DNA of 6,263 bases from the NCBI GenBank assembly GCA_943330925.2, contig CALQJP020000153.1, forward strand, positions 1-6,263, in the 5' to 3' direction. The stretch comes from Chryseobacterium gleum (GTDB lineage Bacteria > Bacteroidota > Bacteroidia > Flavobacteriales_D > Sanyastnellaceae). Of the stretch, positions 1-6,263 are shown one piece after another. How positions within the stretch are numbered: position 1 is the first letter of the stretch; each line of letters opens with the position of its first letter. The position numbers were made by a program, and so were the translations under genes. The notes beneath the pieces were generated by a model that was not told where the DNA came from, ran no database searches, and saw only the letters and a list, made by a program, of their open reading frames with translations.

Positions 1-1716
1 ATTGAACACATCGATGAACAAATGACGGCTGCGTATTTCGACGCCCAAGGCGATGGCAACTTGTACAAATGCACCTACCCGGCCGATTTGAACTTCATCA
101 GCAACAACCCCGACGACTACCAATTTGCATTATGGGGAACCCGGCATTACGAACTAAAAACGAACGACTATCTCGACGATTATTCCGATCTCGCTTCTTT
201 CATTTCAACGCTCAACAACACTCCCTCCTCTAACCTGCCCTGTGCCCTGCCCCTTCAATTTCACGCATCGGAATATCTGAAGATAGCAGCGATCGATATT
301 TTGCTTGGCAATTGGGACAACCACATTTTTCTCAAGAATAATTTCTATCTCTACCACGATCAACTGACCGATCGATTTCAATTCATACCCTACGACCTAG
401 ACAATACATTGGGTATCGACTGGATAGGCGTCGACTGGTCGACACGCCCGGTTTACAACTGGTCGGCGGCCGGCGAAGAACGCCCACTCTACACACGGCT
501 CATGCAAAACAGCGACTATCGGGCGCTCTTCAGTAAACACCTGGATGTACTCTGCGCGACGTACTTCCACCCCGACACACTCGCTCAGCAAATAACCTAC
601 TGGCAAAACCTCCTTGCGCCTCATGTTGCAGAAGACCCTTACTACTCGCTCGATTTCGGCTACGACCTGGACGACTTCAATAACGCCCCGTGGGAAGGTT
701 GCTGCGACCATGTGCCGCTTGGTATCATGCCATTTATTGAAGCACGCAGAGCCAGCGCATTGGAGCAACTCGAATCGTATGATGGATCGGCCACCGATCC
801 GCACTGGATTGTGCAGCGCATCGACACCAATGCCGTCAGTTTGAAAGCACGTGTGGAAGGAAGTTTAAGTTCGCTGCAGGCAAACTACTCATGGGATGGT
901 ACAACCTATAATTCAGGAACGATGTCGGAATCAGGAATGAACATCTATAACTACTCCGGACCGCTATTCAACACCTCCAACAACAAACTGTTTTATCGGG
1001 GCATCCTCAATGGCAACACATCCTTCCCTTGCACCCCGCAATTTCACTGGGTGACCCGTTCATCGCTCGGGGTGCGCATCAACGAAGTGTGTGCATCGAA
1101 CCAAACCCTGCTGGCCGATAATGCAGGTGAATACGACGACTGGGTTGAACTCTACAACACAACGGGCAATGCAGTCTCCCTTTCGGGCTGCTTCCTCACC
1201 GATGATGCGACCAACTGGAACCGCTGGCAACTGCCCGACACGCTGCTGCCTGCTCATGGCTTTGTGCTTCTGTGGTTGGACGATGACCAGGAGCAAGGTC
1301 GTCAACACGCCAACTTCAAACTCGGTGCAGCCGAAGAACTGATGCTCTATCGCCTGGAAGAGGGCAAACCGCGCATCGTCGATCGCGCATCCGGATTTTC
1401 TCCGGTGAGCGATCAAACCTGGGCTCTTCTTCACGACGGCGGGTCTGAAACGGCGATCACCTCAGGAACTCCCGGATATTCAAATGTGTTGAATCATGTC
1501 GCATTGCAGTCCGAATCGGCAACTCTTTTATACCCCAATCCGGCCAACACTCATTTTTTCTGGCCGGAAAAAACAACCGCATGCATCTTCGACATGAATG
1601 GCAACCTGCTGATGTCCGACATTCGGTACGGCAAAAACAACTGCGACAACCTGTGCAATGGAATCTATACGATTCTTTCGCAAACAGGAGCGTATCGCCT
1701 TTCTATTGTGCATTGA
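1..1716 (+). CDS. Secreted CotH kinase family protein with lamin-tail domain and T9SS sorting domain (5' end missing)
   Basis: The frame is open from the first base, so the first in-window ATG (position 22) is an internal Met and the true start and signal peptide lie upstream; 571 residues are visible. Numbering from that Met, residues 1-255 match the CotH kinase-like fold, an atypical protein kinase family. The motif GNWDNH (96-101) fits the catalytic loop and YDLDNTLG (124-131) fits the metal-binding Asp segment. In Bacillus, CotH phosphorylates spore coat proteins; substrates in Bacteroidota are unknown to me. Residues about 349-485 resemble a lamin tail domain (RINEV..., EYDDWVELYN, a Ig-like beta fold), often attached to secreted enzymes. 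Residues about 500-564 form a type A T9SS sorting domain (LLYPNPAN, then IFDMNGNLL). This domain is somewhat divergent, with three Cys (521, 541, 545). Protein kinase activity is inferred from family membership only. No terminator is apparent after the stop. Confidence 0.9.
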   Translation: MEHIDEQMTAAYFDAQGDGNLYKCTYPADLNFISNNPDDYQFALWGTRHYELKTNDYLDDYSDLASFISTLNNTPSSNLPCALPLQFHASEYLKIAAIDILLGNWDNHIFLKNNFYLYHDQLTDRFQFIPYDLDNTLGIDWIGVDWSTRPVYNWSAAGEERPLYTRLMQNSDYRALFSKHLDVLCATYFHPDTLAQQITYWQNLLAPHVAEDPYYSLDFGYDLDDFNNAPWEGCCDHVPLGIMPFIEARRASALEQLESYDGSATDPHWIVQRIDTNAVSLKARVEGSLSSLQANYSWDGTTYNSGTMSESGMNIYNYSGPLFNTSNNKLFYRGILNGNTSFPCTPQFHWVTRSSLGVRINEVCASNQTLLADNAGEYDDWVELYNTTGNAVSLSGCFLTDDATNWNRWQLPDTLLPAHGFVLLWLDDDQEQGRQHANFKLGAAEELMLYRLEEGKPRIVDRASGFSPVSDQTWALLHDGGSETAITSGTPGYSNVLNHVALQSESATLLYPNPANTHFFWPEKTTACIFDMNGNLLMSDIRYGKNNCDNLCNGIYTILSQTGAYRLSIVH

Positions 1717-1765
1717 GAAGCCCTCACTGACATATCATTGTTGTTAAAGAGACTTTTGCCCAGAG

Positions 1766-1793
1766 TTGCATTTGCTAATGCTGCCTACTTTTG
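1766..1793 (+). promoter_or_regulatory. Bacteroidota-type promoter (TTG ... TAnnTTTG)
   Basis: TACTTTTG at 1786-1793 fits the -7 consensus TAnnTTTG of the Bacteroidota primary sigma factor exactly. TTG at 1766-1768 lies 17 bases upstream as a -33 element, at the short end of the accepted spacing. Transcription would start a few bases after 1793, giving an A/T-rich leader of about 20 bases before the ATG at 1819. This placement argues against the in-frame upstream ATG at 1738, which precedes the promoter. Confidence 0.65.
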
Positions 1794-1818
1794 TTTATAC
1801 AAACTACAATTTCACAAC

Positions 1819-2697
1819 ATGAAAAAAATCTACTTAGTATTTACATGTATGGTTTGCGCCGTAAGTATATCGGCTCAAACTGTGCCCAATGGAAGCTTTG
1901 AAAACTGGAACGACACCCAGGGATACCCTGAGCCTGATAACTGGGCAACCTTAAATATACTCTCGCTTTTTACAGGTGCTGACTTTGGTGTTACTCAAGG
2001 AACACCGGGCGCAGTCGGCAATTCGTATTGTAGTCTCACCTGCACTGAAGACATGGAAGGAATGGCAACACCTGCAGTGGCAATTACTGGGTCGTTGAAC
2101 TTGCTCACAGGCAGCGGCACTACAGGATTCCCCGTAAACAACTTACCCAATTTCCTTTCAGGACAATATCGCAGCACAATCAATGGCGATGACCTTGCCG
2201 GCATTGCCTGCTTTTTCACTCGTTGGAACGACGCTGAGAGCATTGCCGACACGCTCGCTATTGGTTCATTTCAAATCTTTGAAAGTCAGAGCAGCTGGGC
2301 CAATTTCGACATACCTATTGTGCCCATGATGACTGGCACGCCCGACACATGTGTGATTATTATGATTGCAGGGGGCGGTAATTTTCCCGAAGTTGGCAAT
2401 TCCCTCGACGTCGACGATTTGCACTTCACGGGAGGTACGGCATCGGTTGACGAATCGGCACAGATACAGTTTGAAGTATGGCCCAACCCAATGAACGACC
2501 AACTTATGCTTGACCTAACCTCCATGGAAAACGTCAACGAAATTACGCTTTACGACATGCAAGGCAGATTGATGGAACAGTGGCAATTGGGTGCAACGCA
2601 GGTTTCGTTGAACGTTGCGCAACTGCCGGCCGGATCTTACGTGCTGCACGTAACCAATCGAAGAGGACGTTGGACTCAATCGATGCTAAAGCAATAA
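1819..2697 (+). CDS. Secreted jelly-roll (PCMD-like) protein with T9SS type A sorting domain
   Basis: This is a complete 292-residue protein. The start at 1819 was chosen because it opens directly on a typical signal peptide (MKKIYLVFTC, cleavage likely after SISAQ at residue 20) and because the promoter at 1766-1793 lies before it. The open frame extends 27 codons upstream to an ATG at 1738, but that stretch carries the promoter and does not look coding. Residues about 21-205 (VPNGSFENW, PEPDNWATLN, GFPVNNLPNFLSGQY, PDTCVIIMI, NSLDVDDLHF) have the order of conserved blocks seen in PCMD-like jelly-roll modules of Bacteroidota, thought to bind carbohydrate; ligand binding here is inference. 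Residues about 212-292 are a canonical type A sorting domain (VWPNPMND, LYDMQGRL, LPAGSYVLHV). The protein is therefore expected to be exported through T9SS. The gene ends before a strong terminator and appears to be a single-gene unit. Confidence 0.87.
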   Translation: MKKIYLVFTCMVCAVSISAQTVPNGSFENWNDTQGYPEPDNWATLNILSLFTGADFGVTQGTPGAVGNSYCSLTCTEDMEGMATPAVAITGSLNLLTGSGTTGFPVNNLPNFLSGQYRSTINGDDLAGIACFFTRWNDAESIADTLAIGSFQIFESQSSWANFDIPIVPMMTGTPDTCVIIMIAGGGNFPEVGNSLDVDDLHFTGGTASVDESAQIQFEVWPNPMNDQLMLDLTSMENVNEITLYDMQGRLMEQWQLGATQVSLNVAQLPAGSYVLHVTNRRGRWTQSMLKQ

Positions 2698-2720
2698 GAA
2701 GCGAGATACTATCACTATGC

Positions 2721-2751
2721 AACGCCGGACTTTGTTCCGGCGTTTCTTTTT
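2721..2751 (+). terminator. Rho-independent terminator
   Basis: A perfect 9-base-pair stem, AACGCCGGA (2721-2729) with TCCGGCGTT (2736-2744), encloses a 6-base loop (CTTTGT). It is followed by a T-rich tract, TCTTTTT, ending at 2751. It begins 23 bases after the stop of the PCMD-like gene and 76 bases before the cca start, so it should end the upstream transcript and separate it from cca. Confidence 0.88.
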
Positions 2752-2778
2752 CAACGCAGGATTGCAGGCCTCCTTTCC

Positions 2779-2786
2779 GATATTTG
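2779..2786 (+). promoter_or_regulatory. Possible weak -7 promoter element for cca
   Basis: GATATTTG at 2779-2786 matches the TAnnTTTG -7 consensus except at its first base and lies 10 bases before the cca ATG, which would give a very short leader. The nearest upstream TTG (2762-2764) is only 14 bases away, shorter than the usual spacing. Because a strong terminator sits just upstream, cca needs its own promoter; this is the best candidate I see, but it is weak. Confidence 0.3.
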
Positions 2787-2796
2787 CGCGCCGATT

Positions 2797-4212
2797 ATGA
2801 ACCTGTCACACGCCATAGAGCACCGCGTATTTCACGCCATACAGTCTGAAGCACAAAAGCTGGGCGTGGAGGTGTATGTGATCGGTGGTTTTGTGCGCGA
2901 CGTATTGCTGGGACGTTCGAACACAGACATCGATTTTGTGGCCAACATGCACGGTGTAGAATTGGCCCGCAATGCAGCGAAAGCGCTCGGCATTAACAAG
3001 ATTGACATCTTCAAAACGTATGGCACTGCGCACTTTCGCTTTGGCGAATGGGACCTTGAATTTGTAAATGCGCGCAAAGAATCGTACACGCGCGACTCAC
3101 GCAACCCGCAAGTGGAGCAAGGCACGTTGCAAGACGATCAAAACCGACGCGACTTCACCATCAATGCGTTGGCCATCTCCCTGCAAAAAGAAAATTTCGG
3201 TGAAGTGATTGACCCCTTCGGAGGCCTTCAAGATCTTGAACATAAAATACTGCGCACTCCGCTCGACCCCGACATCACTTACAGCGACGACCCGTTGCGT
3301 ATGATGCGCGCCGTGCGCTTCGCAAACCAATTGCATTTCCGCATTGAGCAAGAATCGTTTGACGCCATCAAACGCAATGCTGAGCGACTCAACATCGTGT
3401 CGATGGAGCGCATCACTACGGAACTCAACAAGATTATTCTGTGTGCGAAGCCATCCATTGGCTTCAAGATCCTATTTGATACGGACCTGCTCCACCGTTT
3501 CTTTCCAGAGATGGTGAAACTGCATGGCATTGAAAAGCGAAACGGCATAGCGCATAAAGACAACTTCTACCATACGCTTCAGGTATTGGACAATGTATGT
3601 GAAACGTCGGACAACCTTTGGCTTCGATGGTCGGCCATTTTGCACGACATCGCCAAGCCTCCCACCAAGCGATTTGAAGAAGGCATCGGCTGGACGTTTC
3701 ATGGTCATGAAGACTTGGGGGCGCGATGGGTTCCGAAGATATTCGGTCGATTAAAATTACCACTCGACCAGTCGATGAAGTTTGTGCAGAAAATGGTACT
3801 GCTTCATCTGCGTCCCATAGCACTTACGAAAGAAGAAATTTCGGACAGCGCCATACGACGCCTTCTATTCGAGGCAGGCGACGACATCGACGATTTGATG
3901 AAACTCTGTCGTGCCGACATCACATCGAAGAACGAAGCGAAAGTGCATCGCTACCTCGCCAACTACGACATCGTGGTTCAAAAGCTTATCGAGCTCGAAG
4001 AGAAAGACCGCATCCGCAACTTCCAACCGCCCATCAGCGGCGAAGACATCATGCGCATTTTCAACCTTGCCCCCGGCCGCGAAATAGGCATCATCAAGAA
4101 CGCCATCAAAGACGCCATCCTCGACGGTGTTATTCGCAACGACTATGATGAGGCGTATGCGTTTATGATGCAGCAGGCGGAGGCGCTGGGGTTGACGAGA
4201 GGTGATAGGTGA
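2797..4212 (+). CDS. cca: CCA tRNA nucleotidyltransferase, class II with HD domain
   Basis: This complete 471-residue protein has the length usual for Bacteroidota CCA enzymes. These add or repair the 3' CCA of tRNA in the cytoplasm from CTP and ATP without a nucleic acid template. The nucleotidyltransferase head holds IGGFVRDVLLGR (29-40) and the metal-binding pair D44/D46 in NTDIDF. RRDFTINAL (117-125) is the conserved motif that follows. DPFGGLQDL (139-147), SDDPLRMMRAVRFA (163-176) and ERITTELNKI (204-213) are the nucleotide-selecting and neck motifs. An HD domain follows, with H259 and H283-D284 (ILHDIAKPP) as likely metal ligands and HGHE at 302-305; such domains often give phosphohydrolase activity. 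The C-terminal region carries PGREIGIIKNAIKDAILDG (426-444). The start gives a short helix before the head and suits the family. The last five codons and the stop fall at the edge of a tandem repeat. A poly(A) polymerase role is the main alternative, but a single cca gene of this form is normal in the phylum. Confidence 0.94.
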   Translation: MNLSHAIEHRVFHAIQSEAQKLGVEVYVIGGFVRDVLLGRSNTDIDFVANMHGVELARNAAKALGINKIDIFKTYGTAHFRFGEWDLEFVNARKESYTRDSRNPQVEQGTLQDDQNRRDFTINALAISLQKENFGEVIDPFGGLQDLEHKILRTPLDPDITYSDDPLRMMRAVRFANQLHFRIEQESFDAIKRNAERLNIVSMERITTELNKIILCAKPSIGFKILFDTDLLHRFFPEMVKLHGIEKRNGIAHKDNFYHTLQVLDNVCETSDNLWLRWSAILHDIAKPPTKRFEEGIGWTFHGHEDLGARWVPKIFGRLKLPLDQSMKFVQKMVLLHLRPIALTKEEISDSAIRRLLFEAGDDIDDLMKLCRADITSKNEAKVHRYLANYDIVVQKLIELEEKDRIRNFQPPISGEDIMRIFNLAPGREIGIIKNAIKDAILDGVIRNDYDEAYAFMMQQAEALGLTRGDR

Positions 4213-4249
4213 TAGGTATTAGGTGTTAGGTGTTAGGTGTTAGGTATGA
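4201..4249 (+). repeat. Tandem heptamer array, GGTGTTA-type, 7 copies
   Basis: Seven consecutive 7-base units read GGTGATA, GGTGATA, GGTATTA, GGTGTTA, GGTGTTA, GGTGTTA and GGTATGA. The first two units are identical, the middle ones share the form GGTGTTA and the outer ones have drifted. The array starts inside the cca coding region: it encodes the last residues (Gly-Asp-Arg) and the TGA stop at 4210-4212. No inverted symmetry was seen, so it is not a terminator hairpin. Function unknown. Confidence 0.9.
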
Positions 4250-4289
4250 GACGCCAACTTCACTGCTTTACCAATACGTCCTTTCACCA

Positions 4290-4317
4290 TTCTTCGTTCT
4301 TCGTTCTTCGTTCTCCA
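4290..4317 (+). repeat. Tandem heptamer array, TTCTTCG, 3 perfect copies plus one degenerate
   Basis: Three perfect copies of TTCTTCG occupy 4290-4310, and a decayed copy (TTCTCCA) follows at 4311-4317. The array is directly joined to the TTTCACTA array and is the second of three short arrays in the same 160-base spacer. No coding or structural role is apparent. Confidence 0.87.
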
Positions 4318-4349
4318 TTTCACTATTTCACTATTTCACTATTTCACTA
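4318..4349 (+). repeat. Tandem octamer array, TTTCACTA, 4 perfect copies
   Basis: Four perfect 8-base units TTTCACTA run without interruption and are followed by TTTTCG. The final TA of the last unit also forms the start of the probable -7 element of the downstream secreted-protein gene, so array and promoter overlap. The perfect identity of all four copies suggests recent expansion or conversion. Confidence 0.92.
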
Positions 4350-4355
4350 TTTTCG
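4326..4355 (+). promoter_or_regulatory. Candidate promoter embedded in the octamer array
   Basis: TATTTTCG at 4348-4355 matches the TAnnTTTG -7 consensus with one mismatch. A TTTC at 4326-4329, within the second repeat unit, lies 18 bases upstream and could stand in for the -33 TTTG with one mismatch. The start codon follows 17 bases after the -7 element, a spacing like that of the clear promoter at 1766-1793. Both elements are imperfect, so this is a prediction of moderate strength. Confidence 0.42.
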
Positions 4356-4372
4356 CACGAAAGCCATTAACC

Positions 4373-6263
4373 ATGAAATTAACCTCTACCCTGTTCTTCC
4401 TATTCTTAACTGTTATTGCGATTGCGCAGCCAACCAATGACGCTCCGTGCAACGCTGAAATCATTGAAGTGGATGGAGCGGCCGCTGAGGGAAATAACAC
4501 CGATGCAACGGCGGATACCGATGAGGTCATCCCACCGGCAGCACCGGGAGGCAACTCATGCATAAACTCGTGGTGCAACGACGACTTGGCCGTGCAGAAT
4601 TCCATGTGGTATAGCTTCGTTGCACCTGCCAATGGAGCCGTGGTGATTAGTACGTGCAACACTGGATCTGCACTCGATACTCAAATCGCTTTGTGGGAGG
4701 CCGCTGATTGCAATGATTACTCAACGTTTTCAAATATTGCAGCTAACGACGACCTCGATGGTGGTTGCACCGACGGTGGCGTATACTCTTCCGGATTCTC
4801 GATTGATGGCCTTACACCCGGAGCAACCTACTTCATTCAAGTGGATGGTTGGGATGGCGAAATAGGACCATTCGTTCTAACCGTGAATACCGGGCAACCG
4901 ACTGCATTGGTGAACTTCATACATGTGAGCGCCGATCCTGCACTGGCTTTTGTGGATGTTCGCGTGGATGGAGAAATTCTATTTGATGACTTCGCGTTTC
5001 TCACCTGCTCACAATACGTTCCTGTTGATGCAAGCGGCCCGCACACCATCAGCATTCACCCTCCAACAAGCATGGATGCTTCTGACGCGCTGATTAGCGT
5101 GGAGGTGAATCTCAACTCATCATTGAATTACGAAGTGGCTGTTATGGGCCTATTAGACCCATCCGGATTTACACCTTACCAACCGCTGCAAGCAGTGCTA
5201 TTTGAAGGTGCGCAATTGTATACTTCGACACCCGGATCAATCCCAATGCACTTTCTGCATGCCGTAAGCGATGCTCCTGCTGTTGACTTTATCAATAACA
5301 CATCAGCAACAATTTGCAATGACATTCAATACGCCAGTTTCAACACCGAAGGATATCAGTCGTATGATGAAAATTTCACGCTATCATTTCATGATGCCGG
5401 TGGAAATCCCCTTGGCTTTTCCTATTGTGTACCGGCAGCATTCGCAGTAGACTTTGGTGTTGGTTTTACCGTAGTTGCGGCGGGCTTTATTGACCCTTCC
5501 GTTAACAGCAGTGGCAGCGGAATCGGATTGTACATTGTTGATTGGACTGAAGGGACGTTCATAGAACTCGAACAGGGAGAATGTTTGTTCCCGGATAACG
5601 ACAACCTGTGCACTGCAACAACCCTCATTGTAAACGACGCGCCAACGCTTGCCGACAACTCATTTGCAACGCTCGAAGTAAACGAATCAATGCCCATCAA
5701 TCTTCCGGGCAACGACCCTGAAAGTGATTGCATCAACGCCTGGTGCGACGGCACGCTCGACAATACACTTTGGTTTAGCTTCACTGCGCCACCTTCGGGC
5801 TGCGCATTCATCAGCACCTGCTTTGCCGAAGGCATCATCGACACGCAAATTGCACTGTGCACAGCCGACGACTGCACCGAACCATCGACTGTGAATTACA
5901 TTGCTGCAAACGACGATATGGAAGCAGCTTGCACAGGCAACGCCTACTCTTCGGAACTTACCTATTGCGGACTTACACCGGGAGCAACCTATTACATCCA
6001 AACCGACGGCTACGACGGAGAGCTGGGTGTATTCTATATTCAAATTACAGAGCCCAACAATGTAGAAGAAGTCAATAATAATGAACTATCCATTTTCCCT
6101 AATCCCGTCAATGATCGTCTATTTATTCAGCGAGCGCATAACAATGAGGTCATTGAAATCCGTGATTTGACCGGACGAATTGTTTCAAGCACTACATATT
6201 TGCAAACGGGAATTGATGTAAGTGAGCTACCAAGCGGAACTTACCTTATAAAGTCATTACAAC
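4373..6263 (+). CDS. Large secreted protein: PPC - DUF4397 - DUF4397 - PPC - T9SS sorting domain (3' end missing)
   Basis: The frame is open without a stop for 630 codons and runs off the window. The ATG at 4373 opens on a signal peptide (MKLTSTLFFLFLTVIAIAQ, cleavage likely near residue 19). Residues about 24-172 and 411-559 are two related modules resembling bacterial pre-peptidase C-terminal (PPC) domains as found in Bacteroidota. Both share W(Y/F)SF.AP, IST C, DTQIAL, IAANDD and GLTPGATY(F/Y)IQ. Residues about 177-275 (VNFIHVSADPA..., VDVRVDGEILF) and 290-395 (MHFLHAVSDAPAVDF...) resemble DUF4397, a beta-rich extracellular module of unknown role. From about 565 a type A sorting domain begins (LSIFPNPVND, IRDLTGRIV, LPSGTYLIK); I expect only some 10-20 residues are missing. 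No catalytic domain is visible, so an adhesive or structural surface role is inferred from the modules only. Paired cysteines in both PPC copies suggest disulfides, which fits an extracellular protein. Confidence 0.9.
   Translation, partial: MKLTSTLFFLFLTVIAIAQPTNDAPCNAEIIEVDGAAAEGNNTDATADTDEVIPPAAPGGNSCINSWCNDDLAVQNSMWYSFVAPANGAVVISTCNTGSALDTQIALWEAADCNDYSTFSNIAANDDLDGGCTDGGVYSSGFSIDGLTPGATYFIQVDGWDGEIGPFVLTVNTGQPTALVNFIHVSADPALAFVDVRVDGEILFDDFAFLTCSQYVPVDASGPHTISIHPPTSMDASDALISVEVNLNSSLNYEVAVMGLLDPSGFTPYQPLQAVLFEGAQLYTSTPGSIPMHFLHAVSDAPAVDFINNTSATICNDIQYASFNTEGYQSYDENFTLSFHDAGGNPLGFSYCVPAAFAVDFGVGFTVVAAGFIDPSVNSSGSGIGLYIVDWTEGTFIELEQGECLFPDNDNLCTATTLIVNDAPTLADNSFATLEVNESMPINLPGNDPESDCINAWCDGTLDNTLWFSFTAPPSGCAFISTCFAEGIIDTQIALCTADDCTEPSTVNYIAANDDMEAACTGNAYSSELTYCGLTPGATYYIQTDGYDGELGVFYIQITEPNNVEEVNNNELSIFPNPVNDRLFIQRAHNNEVIEIRDLTGRIVSSTTYLQTGIDVSELPSGTYLIKSLQ
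4442..4888 (+). other. PPC-like module, first copy (within the 4373 CDS)
   Basis: This covers residues about 24-172. Key blocks are SCINSWC (62-68), MWYSFVAP (78-85), VISTC (91-95), DTQIALW (102-108), NIAANDD (121-127) and LTPGATYFIQVDGWDGEIG (147-165). Its six cysteines (26, 63, 68, 95, 113, 132) all have counterparts in the second copy. Boundaries are approximate. Confidence 0.75.
4901..5557 (+). other. Two DUF4397-like modules in tandem (within the 4373 CDS)
   Basis: The first module spans residues about 177-275 and the second about 290-395. Each opens with a similar strand (NFIHVSADPA and MHFLHAVSDAP), and each ends with a hydrophobic strand and turn (YEVAVMGLLDPSGF and FTVVAAGFIDPSVN). 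The second copy is more diverged and has an altered loop region with C315 and C352. Assignment rests on these strand signatures. Confidence 0.65.
5603..6049 (+). other. PPC-like module, second copy (within the 4373 CDS)
   Basis: This covers residues about 411-559, offset by roughly 387-390 residues from the first copy. Matching blocks are DCINAWC (452-458), LWFSFTAP (466-473), ISTC (480-483), DTQIALC (490-496), IAANDD (510-515) and LTPGATYYIQTDGYDGELG (534-552). It has three cysteines more than the first copy (477, 496, 532), possibly giving an additional disulfide. Boundaries are approximate. Confidence 0.75.

Noticed and set aside
429..444. Two nearby GTCGAC palindromes that could be a binding site
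   Set aside because: They encode the repeated Val-Asp within the CotH kinase domain and are explained by the coding sequence.
397..804. A 135-codon antisense frame inside the CotH gene
   Set aside because: It overlaps the conserved kinase motifs on the sense strand and its translation shows no recognisable pattern.
1738..1818. An in-frame 27-codon extension upstream of the PCMD-like gene
   Set aside because: It contains the best promoter in the window (1766-1793) and would bury the signal peptide behind a non-signal stretch; the start at 1819 begins exactly at the signal peptide.
3726..4148. A 140-codon frame in the same direction inside cca
   Set aside because: Its product is extremely rich in Arg and His with no recognisable domain, and it lies wholly within the conserved HD and C-terminal part of cca; it is a shadow frame.
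4201..4349. A CRISPR array or terminator in the repeat-rich spacer
   Set aside because: The units are only 7-8 bases, directly adjacent without spacers, and lack dyad symmetry, so they fit simple tandem repeats rather than CRISPR or a hairpin.
4237..4440. A 67-codon frame across the tandem arrays
   Set aside because: Its middle is only translated repeat (Phe, His, Tyr, Ser-rich), and it overlaps the start of the secreted-protein gene in another frame; coding evidence is absent.
5422..5877. A 151-codon antisense frame inside the large secreted-protein gene
   Set aside because: The sense strand encodes clear DUF4397 and PPC-like modules with a signal peptide and a sorting domain; the antisense product has no family features and no promoter.

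Overview
The window looks like a chromosomal piece from a member of the Bacteroidota (Flavobacteriales or a related order), with base composition near 50% GC. Three of the four genes encode secreted proteins ending in a type A C-terminal sorting domain of the type IX secretion system (T9SS), which is restricted to this phylum. The control signals agree: one clear promoter of the Bacteroidota type (TTG, then TAnnTTTG), A/T-rich leaders and no Shine-Dalgarno sequences ahead of the starts.

Layout, all on the + strand. Positions 1-1716 hold the 3' part of a CotH-kinase/lamin-tail/T9SS protein whose N-terminus lies outside the window. A 102-base spacer with a good promoter follows. Positions 1819-2697 encode a small secreted protein with one jelly-roll-like (PCMD-like) domain and a sorting domain. 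A strong intrinsic terminator lies at 2721-2751. Positions 2797-4212 encode a complete CCA tRNA nucleotidyltransferase of the HD-domain type, the only housekeeping gene here. The 160-base spacer 4213-4372 is largely built from three different short tandem arrays (7-, 7- and 8-base units), the last of which runs into the probable promoter of the next gene. Positions 4373-6263 encode a large multidomain secreted protein cut by the right edge. It has no stop inside the window, so an ORF caller requiring a stop would miss it. Its layout is signal peptide, PPC-like module, two DUF4397-like modules, second PPC-like module, T9SS sorting domain.

The genes probably do not form one pathway. The terminator after the second gene, separate leaders and differing functions suggest mostly single-gene transcription units. 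The three secreted proteins would all be exported by Sec across the inner membrane and by T9SS across the outer membrane, with removal of the sorting domain and release or anchoring at the surface. The CCA enzyme stays in the cytoplasm and matures tRNA 3' ends.

I found no RNA gene, CRISPR array, insertion sequence or defence system, and nothing that clearly amounts to a new biological system. The points most worth a second look are the mirrored A-B-B-A architecture with paired cysteines in the last gene, and the tandem arrays between cca and that gene.
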